Origin: Dermanyssus gallinae
Lineage: Eukaryota > Arthropoda > Arachnida > Mesostigmata > Dermanyssidae
DNA: 64,000 nucleotides
Assembly: GCA_003439945.1 (NCBI GenBank)
Contig: QVRM01006001.1
Coordinates: 343,501 to 407,500 of the forward strand
Reading direction: 5' to 3'
Shown here: positions 46,874 through 57,905 of the stretch, in pieces
How positions within the stretch are numbered: the first letter of the stretch is position 1
How the letters are laid out: every line of letters starts with the position of its first letter
Made by a program: the position numbers and the translations under genes
The notes under the pieces: generated by a model
Seen by the model: the letters and a program-made list of their open reading frames with translations, nothing else
Told to the model about the DNA's origin: nothing
The model's database searches: none

Positions 46874-49201
46874 TACTTCAACAACAACGATATACAATAT
46901 TATGATGAGAAATAAGTTTGACTAAACAATTAGGTAAAAATGAGACGGGGTACCACAGTTAGACGCCGTCAGGCTCGCGACGAGAGTTTGTCCGCCGTTC
47001 AAATTGCCGATGAACAAAATCCGATAAAAAAAACGAAAAACAGACCTGGCTTCATTGTGCCGATATATTAAATTGACGAATAAAAAAAGCTGTATGGTAG
47101 ATAGCGTCTGCGCGTGAAATGATAATGACGAAGACGAGTGATAATAAAAGGATAAGCATTCACATTATCATTACCAACATCATCATCATATAGAAGCTTG
47201 ACTATTAAAGTAAGTACTGCTATTAAGCGGTGGTGGCAAATGAATTCAGAGACTACTCTGAAAACCCGTGTGGCAGGAAGCAGCCGCAAGTGCCTCCTCT
47301 GTATTAAAACATATGAAAACAAAAACTATGCCAATCGCTTGGCAAACTATGCCAGAGCAATGGCGACAACAACAACAACAACAACAACAACAACAGCAGA
47401 AACAACAACAAAAGCAGAAACAACAACAAGCAGAAACAACAACAACAACAACAATCGCGAAATCAGCGCCGTTTGTAGCTTGTTCCCGCATGACGGCGTA
47501 ATTCGAATCGTTAGTGGAAAAGTAATTAATGACTAGTGTGTAAACATCACTTCAAATCACATCTGTTCTTGCTGCTGCTGCTGCAGCTGCTGCCTGGGCA
47601 CCAAATACTACCAAATGCCGTAGTAGCAATAGCAGTCGGTCGTCGGAGCAGTCGTGCCATCAAGAGCTGTGTGAAATAGTAGCAGTTTTGTATAGAAAAT
47701 GTACTGGAAATTGCCGCTGTTGTTGTCGCTGTTGTCGTTATTGTTGTTGTCGTCGCTGTTTTTGTTGTTGTTGTCGCTGTTGTTGCTATTGTTGTTGTTG
47801 TGGCTATTGTTGTGGCTGCTATCGCTGCTATTGTTGTGGCTGTAGTTGTCGTGCTTAGGGCAGACTTATTGTTGTTGTTGTTGTTGTTGTTTTTGTTGTC
47901 TGTGGTGATGAACGAAAATGTGAAGAGGCGTTTTTGTGTATGTGTGTGTGTGTGAAGTGTGACGGCCGGGCGCGTCTAACTTTGCGAATTTCGCAAAAAG
48001 AAAATTCGAAAAGAAAAGAATGCATAATTATTCGTAGCTAACTATTCGTCGTTCGAGTGGTCAATCGTTATGCTACTAATAACCGTAGCATCAATGATAA
48101 AGCGGTAACGGTAGCCGGTAGCTGGTGAACTTCACTACGAACACGGCATTATAATAACAGTTAGAGAAAATGCTAGCAAAAGTCGCCGTCTGAATGGTTA
48201 GTTGCATTCGTATAGTACAAATACTAATGCTTGTCCTTCATAGTAGTGGTAGTAGTAGTAGTAGCAGTAGTAGTGTTGAAGTGGGCGTGCAGTGAGTAGA
48301 GATCATACGAAAAGCTATAAACAACAAGTAATTGCTGTTACGGTTGTTACCGTTGTCGTTATCGTTGGACCGACCAGATCAGCCTCGAGCAGCAGCAGCA
48401 GGAGGAGAAGGAGCATGCTGGCGTCGTGTGTTGGACGTAGTATTATAGTTGTTTCGTTTGACTTTCGACGGTGCTACGCGGGCGGTCATTTGCCATTAGC
48501 GTTGTTGTGCTCCCGTTACTGGTGATGCCGTTATTGTTGTTGTTGTTGTTGTTGCTGCTGCTGATTATATTACTAATGTTGTTGTTGTTGTAGTTGTTGT
48601 TGCGACAGCTGCTGTTGCTGCGGCTGCCGGCGCCGCAGAAGTAGGAAGCGGAGAAGATTGTCCAGGAAGAGTGGTCACAACAACAATAGCAACGACAACA
48701 ACAGCAGCAACAACAACAACAAAATCAGCAGTTCCAGCAGAAGAAACAGCGGACACAAAGACACAACTGCCTACACTTAATTGTTTGTTGGCTCCGATGG
48801 TCAGTCACGCTGGGCCCCAGCAACTACGATAACAACAACAGCAGCAGCAGCAGCAGCTTTAAGCAATATCACGAAGAACAGTCGTTCTTGCTGCTGCTGC
48901 TGTTGTTGTTGCTGCTGTGATCGTCATCGTCGTTGTTGTTGTCGTTGATGTAGTTCATATTGTGGTTTTGTTATTAGTCGAAATAATTGTGGTAGCAAGC
49001 AAGCAGAAGTAGCAGAACAGTTGTATATCTAGTAGTACTCACGCAACTCAAACCCACTATATTAACATGAGTCGCGGGATGGCTACAATAGCGTTGTTGT
49101 TGTTGTTGTTGTTGTTGTTGTGTTGTTGTTGTTGCTGCTTCTTCGTCTTCTTCTTCTTCTACTTCTACTTCTACTACTTACTACTATTACTAAGTAAAGT
49201 T
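46874..49201. other. intergenic or intronic, triplet-rich, no gene seen
   Basis: It includes CAA/CAG tracts at 47.36-47.45 and 48.68-48.72 kb, TTG tracts at 47.71-47.90, 48.53-48.60 and 48.89-48.95 kb, (GTA)n at 48.24 kb and a TTG/TTC/TAC run at 49.09-49.19 kb. I saw no domain in the remaining unique parts. Confidence 0.6.
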
Positions 49202-49377
49202 TTCGGGCTGACCCTCAGCCAAGATTTAACGTCCACGGAACTGTTTTTCACATTGCTTCATAGACGGACATGCTCCATCAATACAAATGTGCAACGGCGG
49301 GGCTCGAACCCGCGCACCTATCTAGTGTCTCCTCCGGTTACGAGGCGCAGACTTAAGCCACCACGCCACCGGGCTCG
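49202..49377 (-). mobile_element. SINE family A, near full-length
   Basis: On the minus strand an A box (GGTGGCGTGGTGGCTTAAG) and a perfect B box (GGGTTCGAGCCCCG) are followed by a body with CATTTGTATT, GTCCGTCTA, GAAGCAATGTG and TTAAATCTTGGCTGAGGGTC, ending in AGCCCGAAA. This is the copy with the best-preserved RNA polymerase III promoter. Confidence 0.8.
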
Positions 49378-49560
49378 ACTTACTACTACTACTACTACAG
49401 TAGCTGATGCTATAATTGGTGTTACTCTTGTTATTGTTGTTTTTGGTGAAACCGCCATCTTGTGAGCCGCTCAGTAATTAACTAGTACAAGAAGCCAACG
49501 TAACGTCCGTGGTCGCAACGTCTGGCCGTGGCCTGTAGCCGTTGATATTGTTGTTGTTGC

Positions 49561-49606
<46 letters not shown>

Positions 49607-49865
49607 ATAGAAGATATTTCGCGCGTCCGTGTTTGCTAGTTCGGCGTCGACGGCAGTTCGATCCACCACCCGTTTAGGCTATTTGGACTACGACATTTAT
49701 ATCTACTATTACTAGTACTACTACTACTACGAGTACCACTAGAATCATTTTTATCACAACCGACTGACTAACTTGACTTCATTCACTTGTTGTCTTGTTT
49801 CTACCATTTCTTCTGCTACCACTCTCCTCTCTCTTACGATCTACTTTACTACTCACTCGACCAGC

Positions 49866-49894
49866 GCTCCCCCCCGCCCCCCCCCCCCCCCCTC
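49866..49894. repeat. poly-C tract
   Basis: Runs of C interrupted by single G and T bases lie next to the 3' end of a SINE family A copy. Confidence 0.95.
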
Positions 49895-49912
49895 CCTATT
49901 AACACTCATCAT

Positions 49913-50067
49913 TTCGCATCGCATTGCTTCTGCGTAAGACGGGCCGCATAAATACAAATGTGCAACAGACTGGCTAAATAGATAGAACCCTATCGGTGAA
50001 CCAATCGGTCTTTTTGCCTCCGGTCGCAGGCAAATAATATTGCGCCATGCCACCACGCCGGGCTCGA
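49913..50067 (-). mobile_element. SINE family A, diverged copy
   Basis: It keeps CGAGCCCGGCGTGGTGGCAT at the head and GCACATTTGTATTTATGC, GTCTTACGCAGAAGCAATGC in the body on the minus strand. The region where the B box should be is rearranged, so it is probably inactive. Confidence 0.6.
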
Positions 50068-52392
50068 TCCTCTTCTGCCATCTGCGTCTAAGCGTTCCGT
50101 CGGCCACCACGCGTTGCTCTCCTACTATCCCTGCAGGCTGGCGCTTGCCCTTCTTCTGCTGCTGCTGCAACAGCCGGTGGTAGATCTGCCACCACAAGCT
50201 GGCAGTGCCGCAGTGCCTCGCCGCCTCGATCGAAATCGAGTTTAATAAACGTCGTTGTCCGGCGTCACGCCGCTCACGTGCCTATGCAGAACAGCCAGAT
50301 GGCGAATGGAAAACGAAACGAGAACTTCGCCAATTTTTGTTTTGGCCTATAAAACACCTCACCTAGAACTACGGGCCAGCTAGCTGAACAACTCAAGTCA
50401 TCATCAAAGATGGGGAAATGAAGAGCGCGGGGGGAGCGGAAGGAATTGTTGAAGAATTGTTGTTTAATGTGTCTCGCACGCTCGTTAGCCGATCAACTGA
50501 TTAGGTGACTCAAGGGTTTTACCACGACTATTGATAACAACAACAACAACAATAACAATTACACCAAACAACGCTAGTGATAACACGTGATGCATTTGAT
50601 ACTCGCACGCAAAAAAAAACTTTAACGCAGATGCCATCCAATTTGTATAGATATGTTTGCAACACAATATGACATTGGTGGTTACTGCTGACTCGGTTGT
50701 CGCTGTCGTTATTATTCTGGTCGTTGTTGTTGTTGTTCTTGTTGTTGCTATTGTCTTTGTTGCTGTGTTCGTATTTCGGCCGACTTGATACATTACCACC
50801 TCCGAGGTCAAGTCTCAGGTGTAGTCTTCAGACTAGACAGGATCTGAAGGCTAATTTCCCTTCCTACTATAAAGTGTTCCTGCGCCTGTAATGTGATGCA
50901 CACAAGGAAACACGCAACTACACGCATATTGCTAGAAACTCATAGTGGACACGAGCGTACAATTTCGCAAAACAATTACATTCTTTCTTTCATTGTCGAC
51001 TTGTTGAATGAGATGATGGGCCAAAGGGGACGAAAACCTAACAAAAGTCTAAATTCAAAATGCTACCAGAAGACTGCAGCTCTTGTGTTGCTCATTTAGT
51101 AACTGAGTGAATAGAACAACTGCTGAAGGCGGAACGGACGAAAAAGCGTGTGTAAGAGAGATATAGAGAAAAAGAGCGGGGGCAGATATATACACCCCAT
51201 TATGAGTTAAATATATATATATATATATATATATACTGTTAGCACCCCATTATGAGTTAAACGAATATATATATATATATATATATATATGAGTAATTTT
51301 AGATGATAGTGTACAGGGTACGTGCTGATTCCTACGCAGCGCGCAAGCGTGTGCTCATTCACAGCATGTGCGGCTCTACAACAGATTCTGCCAGTCCTTT
51401 GTTGTAAAGTTACCTTTCTTCAACTATATGTGTCTGAGATATATATATATATATATATATATATAGGCTGTTATTTCGACGTAATATATGTCCTCGGCCG
51501 TAGAGAACAACACTGTCCGAGCGACATCATTTCACCGCAGAAAAGTTCATTCAAACTGTAACAGAAGATCGTTCGGCCATGAAGTCGAAAAGGAGGTTGT
51601 CGTCGCTATGGCTAAGGGAATAGCAAGATAACGTCGAGCCGGCAATAACAAGAGCAACAACAGCATTTTTCAACAACAATAGCTGCAACAACAACAACCG
51701 CATGAACAACAACAACAATAGCTGCAACAACAACAACAATAGCTGCAACAACAACAACAACAACAATAATAATAATGACACTAACGCTACACGGTCCACT
51801 AGTGACTCAGCGGGCCAGACAAAGTTGGCCCAGACGACCCACATAACGTGTTCAACTCTCTCTCTCTCTCCCACTCTCTTAATATACACATCGCCAAACC
51901 ACACCGAAACACGACAAGAAATATCAAGATCTATTCATACGATGTGTGAAGCGAGCCGCGCTTCACAATTGGTCGTTGTTACATTCGTCAAACAGTTCCA
52001 TTCTGCAATTTTCTCCGCTGCTCTATATAAATATATTTATTTATATGACTACATACGTTGACCCATAGGAGATGTAACCAAATCAAAGAGATATGCCTAC
52101 AATCAGTATGCTTGTTAAAACTGTGCCTAAAACGCGTTAAAAGCCTTGAGCCACGTACTACTGGCATGCACAGCAGAGATCTAAAGCTCCTTTCATCTTC
52201 ACGCCACCATCTGCCACGGCACCAGTTCAACCCCCGACAATAAGATAAGGTAGCCGCCAAATGAAAACCGTCGCATAAAACTCAGTGCTACTTTTATTCA
52301 TATTTTCAAACCGCGGGCCCAATGGTGGTGCTACACAGGCGCCGCTGCGTCCGCTCTCCTTTGAGAGGAAGAAACTTTTCGCTCGAGCCGAA
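50068..52392. other. no gene recognised
   Basis: Unique sequence with short CAA/TTG tracts (50.54, 50.72, 51.65-51.77 kb), (CT)n at 51.86 kb and (TA)n at 51.21, 51.27 and 51.44 kb. A duplicated CACCCCATTATGAGTTAAA motif joined to (TA)n lies at 51193-51290. Confidence 0.55.
51193..51290 (+). repeat. tandem duplication of a 19-bp motif plus (TA)n
   Basis: CACCCCATTATGAGTTAAA followed by (TA)n occurs twice, 50 bases apart, indicating a local slippage duplication. Confidence 0.9.
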
Positions 52393-52454
52393 CGTAATTA
52401 GGTAAGACACTTCAGTAAGAGCCCACTCTTACTGAAGTGTCTTTCCTAATTACG
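52393..52454. repeat. 62-bp near-perfect foldback hairpin
   Basis: Arms of 29 bases (starting CGTAATTAGGTAAGACAC) pair with only one mismatch around a CCCA loop. The structure is too perfect for a typical animal microRNA precursor but would form a very stable stem. It could be a foldback element footprint. Confidence 0.92.
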
Positions 52455-52886
52455 AACTACCAGAACCAGCAGCGGCAGCAGCACTCGAGAGCCCGACGCT
52501 CAATTAAAACCTGAAAAACGCCCTCAAATCCATCAGGTAACCTCTCTAGCAATCTCGCTTAAAAGCCCTTATATAGAAATATTGCAGCTCCTGAGTCGAA
52601 CGACCGAGGAACATGATATGTAAAAGTATCTAGGGAAAAACCTCTCAGAATCGAGGATCCAGGTGGTCGAGGATACTCGACAACACCGTTGTACTAGCTA
52701 CACAACCGTAAGTTATCGATAGTTCTCACAGGAACGACCGCCGCCACTACCAGATATCGCACACCGATTAGACAGTTAAACATCTCAGTGCAACGATAAG
52801 GATCCCGTAAATTAATAAACTGTAAATTGTGTTAACATCGCTCGAGTTTCCGAGGCTGGCTCGGATGTGAAACACGCATGACTCAT

Positions 52887-52919
<33 letters not shown>

Positions 52920-53035
52920 GATGACGACATACTTGCACATATTCTTTCGGTGAGACGGTCGCTGAAGTGTTCAAATTGAATATAATGACGAATATATTAT
53001 AATTATGTGTCATCTTGAAATGCAAACTTATTGCG

Positions 53036-53073
<38 letters not shown>

Positions 53074-54463
53074 CAACAAGCAATGCGGTTGGTTTTGTTT
53101 TCAAACAAATAATCATCATTGAAAACGAGTTATGCCAGTTGTCAGCTGTGCTTTGCAAAGATGTTACGCTTTGAGCACTCTTTTCTCGCCAAAATCACGA
53201 CGAAGGAGGACAAATTCTAAGTGCCAACAAAAAAAATGCAAAAATACGTCTCGAAAAACGAAAGCAAATACACGAAATGTTGCTGTGCTGTTGAGAAATT
53301 AACCATGCACACAATTGCATACACAAGCATGACTCCGTACAACACATATACGTCCGCTCGCTCTGCATCGGCTAATTAAAAGTTGACAACAAGGGCCGCA
53401 CGAAGACGCAGCCTTTCATCGCATTTCGTGCAGGGAGCGGCCGTGTCCGTGTAATAACCATTATATTATTACCTCATCACGTGCTTCGGCCCTGTTCATT
53501 GTGACCAACGGGGACTAGACAGTCCATGCTTGCTATTCAGTTATTTATAAATTCAATTATTATTATTATTATTATTATTATTATCACCATCAGCATTATG
53601 ATAATTAATGATTGAACGGTGATTATGAATTATTAAGTGGACGCCTGAGTCTACAAGTGGGTAAAGTGTGAGGATTGGGCGAAATCACAAAATTAAAGAC
53701 AGATGCGTAATGAGCAGCACAATCCGTACTAGCAATCAATGTGAACAATCAATAATCTGTACTAGAAATCAATGTGATCAGTGTGAAATACACATCTCGT
53801 TACCGCCGATTAATTACAAAAACGACTGTAACAGTCACAGACAGTATTGCCAGACTCGCAGTGACACTTGCAGCGCCACTGCTTCGTCACACAGATCATT
53901 TTCGAGAGAGTCTCTCACGAGTCTCTCGCAAGAGCCCACTGGCCCTTCTTAGGGCCACCCAAAAAAGCGGATCAGCATTCGCGCCAAGCCAAAATAACAC
54001 CGTGACAGCGGCAGCAGCGGCGGCAACAATAACAGCAACGGCTAAACTACTGCGTGAGCTGAGAGATACCTGCCACCAAAGTTCCCCGAATGCGAGCGAA
54101 TGTCGTACGAGGATAACTATGGAAACACTTTGGATAATTCACGGCTACCAGATGCGGCTGCGACGCCATTGACCCGAGGCAGGGTCAAGGCTACGGGAAC
54201 GACGACATTTCGTATGCTCGACAGAGGCCGCCTGGTTAGCTAAACAAGTACAAATCTTCTTTCACACACACAGTGACGGCATCAACAACAACAACGGCAA
54301 GTAAAAATTTGCCAAAAATATAACTATCGCACTCCTGTCATTTTTCGCGCCATGTATATCGCCACGCAATCATCACGCTGTGAAATTGGCAGAACGTTAA
54401 CGTTCCTGCTTAAATAAACGGCTGTAGTATTTACATTAGAAGAAAGAAATATATGTGTAAAAA

Positions 54464-54503
<40 letters not shown>

Positions 54504-55622
54504 CGGACACAAGGAAAGACACTAATATTGCTTTACGTATCTATTTACCAGAGATAAGAATGCAAGCTAGCGTGAATACGTAGCGGGTCATTTGACGAAA
54601 GGGCATCGTCACCTGCGTTTATCATACACATCGGCGCCTTTCACTGCAATTTCAATCACTGCAGCTCGATTGAAATTTTTAACGGCGCTGTTATTTAGCG
54701 CTGCACAATTTCAAAGTAGCGGCCTGCCTTTCATTGCAGCCTGCAGTTGTTGTTGTTGTTGTTGCCGCTTACTGTTACTGCCGTTACAGCAGCAGCAACT
54801 ATTGGTGTTGTTATCGCTATTGGTGTTGTTGTTGTTGCGACCAGGCGTTGCTGGTAAACCGCCGCTCCAGGCCGGGGTCAATCTGCTGAACGCTATAACG
54901 CTAGGAATCGGTAGCAATTCAAACGTAGCCAAATTAATCTGGTAATGGTGGTGCGCGAACAGGGCGCCCGTAAGCAAACAAGCGAGCGACGCACAGCCAG
55001 ACAGACAGAGAGAGACGGACAGACAGTCAGATATACGAATAAATAAACCAACCAACGAACAAACAAACAAATGCGCAGTGTTTCCGGCTTGTCAGGCAAG
55101 AAAGATATAATGGAATGGATAAGAACACCCGGGGGACGAATCTTCCCGTTCGCCAGGGCAATCGGCGAAGCCGGGGGCACGTTTGTATGTACAATACGTT
55201 TTGTGCGTGTTTCGGCACCAGTATCTATCGCGTGGTGCGTACGTGTGAGATGTATCTATGCTATAATGCTAGAACATGCGTCCGGCTGTCCGTCGTCTAT
55301 GTGTGACCCACAACCACACGAAGCGTAGTGTAGCAAGCGGAATCGACCGGCCAATTATGCATACATACATACATGCATACATACGCAAGCCTCGTCATAA
55401 CGTACAGCGCGCACCACATTCATCATCATTCAATTCAAAGACACTGTTGGTAGACACGACGCAATGAAACGAAACAAGATGACGACGTCGACGACAACGA
55501 CAACAACGACCCTAATGATTAGCATTGCCCGACATCAATTTGAGATGTCAGATCAGGCCAAACGGCTGTGTGTCGAAGAACGCGCGACACTGATGATCGA
55601 GACGCAAGCGCAAATTAACACG

Positions 55623-55658
<36 letters not shown>

Positions 55659-55662
55659 TTAA
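52455..55662. other. no gene recognised
   Basis: (TA)n at 52.89, 53.04 and 54.47 kb, (ATT)n at 53.56 kb, short TTG tracts at 54.75 and 54.82 kb, and AAC/ACA-type runs near 55.03-55.07 kb. A plus-strand frame at 53774-54172 is open for 132 codons but has no recognisable domain or splice context. Confidence 0.5.
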
Positions 55663-55846
55663 TTTCCCGTAAGGCAATTGCCCGTGTACGGATTTTTCAT
55701 GTCATGGCTAAGTTCACTCCACTCCGGCATTTACCTTGTCTAAATTGGAAACAATGCAAACCAATTTAAGAGTGGCCGGTCTGGGTCTCGAACCCGGTCC
55801 TCCCGAATGCAAGGCAAAGGCTTTGCCACTAAGCCACCTTGCTCGG
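55663..55846 (-). mobile_element. SINE family B, near full-length, within (TA)n
   Basis: Minus-strand A box GGTGGCTTAGTGG and B box CCGGGTTCGAGACCC are both intact, with the same body as at 46689. Both flanks are (TA)n, at 55.63-55.65 and 55.85-55.87 kb, so it seems to have inserted into a TA array. Confidence 0.82.
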
Positions 55847-56512
55847 TATATATATATATATATAGATATATAACAATAGGAGAAAAAGGAAATCACGTCC
55901 CGAAGTGACAGGGCAAACTGCTGCTTTAGGGCCGGGGATCAAAAAGCCATTGAGTGAGTAAGACTGTCGCCGCAATAAGTCTTAGAGGGACGAAAGGAAG
56001 TGAGAGAGAAGCCATATAAAACCGCATAAAAATTAGCACAAAGCAAGCCCGAAAGTACAGGCACGACTGCGATAGATAGTGTACTGGTATTGACACCAGC
56101 AGATGGGGCCATGTCCGAAAAACCACCGATGGGAATTAACGCCACAGAGTACAATAAAGCCTAGATGATACTAATGAAGATGGCTATTATCAGTCCATAA
56201 AAACTTCACATTTTTTTTACCTTCAGAACCTAGTCAAAGTTCGGCAGTAAGTAGTGCATAAAAAACGCGACGAAAAGGGCTCTTCCGTGGTGATTTCTTG
56301 ATGAGCCGAATCGTCCATGAACGACGCCACAGTATTCGCAGGTAAACCATTTCAAGGCAGCCTGTTATACCTATGTGGTGAAGCTTTACGTGACGAACAA
56401 ACTCCTCACTATAATCTAAACTTCATTGAGGATTTATGTGTGGTCTTATAATACACGAAACACGTAAAAGAGCAAACGTGACATCTCTTCTCGACATTGC
56501 CTTTATTGCAAA

Positions 56513-57905
56513 ATGTCGAGACTTCCAACACAAGTGAACAAGAATCACAACCTGGTTTTTCTGCACTTTGGTAATGTCCTACCTGCCGAAATGTGTTTAG
56601 TCTGTAGAGCTCATAAAATACCTATGTACGCTCCCGTTCCCTGTGTTAAACGTTTAAAATTAAGTCACATAACTGCTCCTTGTAGTAGTAGTAGTAGTAA
56701 ACTGCACGTAAAAACTGTGGGAATCCGAACCATATGGCTGCCAAGTGCGACAAAATACCAATATGTGTAAATGGCAAAGGTGCGCATGTTTCATCTCCAT
56801 CACTCGGTTCCCACCGTGCGTGTGAGAACGAGAAACGGAAAACATGGGTCGAAACGAGACTTCTCTAGCAACTACAGGCGTAGCAACTTGAGACTACGAA
56901 TCTTAAAGTTGTTGATGCATAACTACCCTCTTACCCAGCAAAAGACTCAGGCAACAACACAAGTTCGACGCCCCCCGTAACTCGAACAGCTACGAAGTCT
57001 TATGCGGTTGTGGTAAGGACTACTGTTGTTGTTGATATTCCGGAGGCAACTGAGGTCAAGGTTAACTTGCCAAGAGCCACATCAATTTCATCCAAAACCG
57101 CTTCAGCTACGCAGATCCGCGAACAAAAAAAGATAGGGCTACTCAAGATGAAGAAGATATTTCGCACGCCGTCAAAAACAAGTCGGAGGAAGGCACAACT
57201 CTGCCTACTGCACCACGAGCCGAATATACCAGGTAAGTTCATCTGGTTTTAACAATATTGCAGAATGTGCTAACTGGAATAACAAGCCTCCCTTATATTG
57301 CAAACTTGTGGTAATTAACTCTCTCAACAAAAGTCTGAGTCATTTGCTGGGAAATGAGGCTATCGACGTGGTAGTAGGCAAAACATAGCTAAAGCAAATC
57401 GACAACGCAATCCACAATAACGCAAGTTTTACCTTCATTGCTTCGGGTCGAGAATCATATAGGCGCCGCGAAGACGTGGGAATCTGTGTAAGTTCTACAT
57501 GTGCCATTCTCCCCCAAGAATTTGAAATGTATAGCTGACGGCAATGTGTTAGTTGTTTCTGTTCACTTAAGAAAAACAAACAGTTGTTTTGAAGTGCATA
57601 TTTTGATGAGTAGCCATGCCTTCTATAAGGACACCTTACTGAACGTTTTACAGGATATCCTTTTAGTACACAGCACCCTTCCTTATTTTTTGTTGGGAGC
57701 TTCGAAAAGTAAATCTTATGGCAAAGCCTCCTTATGAACAATACTCTGCACTTTTCTGCGGATTGCCGGCTATCAAAATATAGATAATTACACGAGCCAA
57801 GCTTCTTCAAAATGATGCTGTGAGAGCGATTTTTGCCCGACGGCGTAGAAACTTCGTCCGGCATGTTTTTACCACGTATCAACTTCTTCCCCTAGATAAA
57901 TGTTT
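56513..57905 (+). mobile_element. decayed LINE: gag-like ORF1, endonuclease and RT end
   Basis: Successive broken frames follow the order of a Jockey/CR1-type LINE. At 56513-56770, LVFLHFGNVLPAEMCLV and PMYAPVPCVKRLKLSHITAPC resemble the gag segment before a zinc knuckle (xLPExVxxGxxxxxVxxYxPxPxRCxxCxxxGHxxxxC), with the first cysteines altered. At 57010-57242 lies a Lys-rich ORF1 tail. From 57257, VICWEMRL (compare VICLQETxL), ESYRRREDVGICV and LPYFLLGASKS (compare PFLLLGDFNA) trace the endonuclease through stops and frameshifts. At 57785-57905, LLQNDAVRAIFARR and HVFTTYQLLPLDKCF match the region after the RT core. The RT core itself is missing, so the element carries an internal deletion and is inactive. 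Confidence 0.6.

Noticed and set aside
51193..51290. Direct repeats with (TA)n spacers as a CRISPR-like array
   Set aside because: Only two units, microsatellite spacers and eukaryotic context.
53774..54172. 132-codon plus-strand open frame
   Set aside because: No domain, no close splice sites, and an Ala-rich segment from GCA/GCG triplets; probably chance.
55782..55846. A tRNA gene, from perfect A and B boxes
   Set aside because: No complete cloverleaf and no acceptor stem; the same head with a long conserved body recurs elsewhere, so it is a SINE.
57340..57882. 180-codon minus-strand open frame
   Set aside because: It is antisense to the decayed LINE endonuclease and RT-end sequence; its protein resembles nothing I know, while the plus strand gives LINE motifs.
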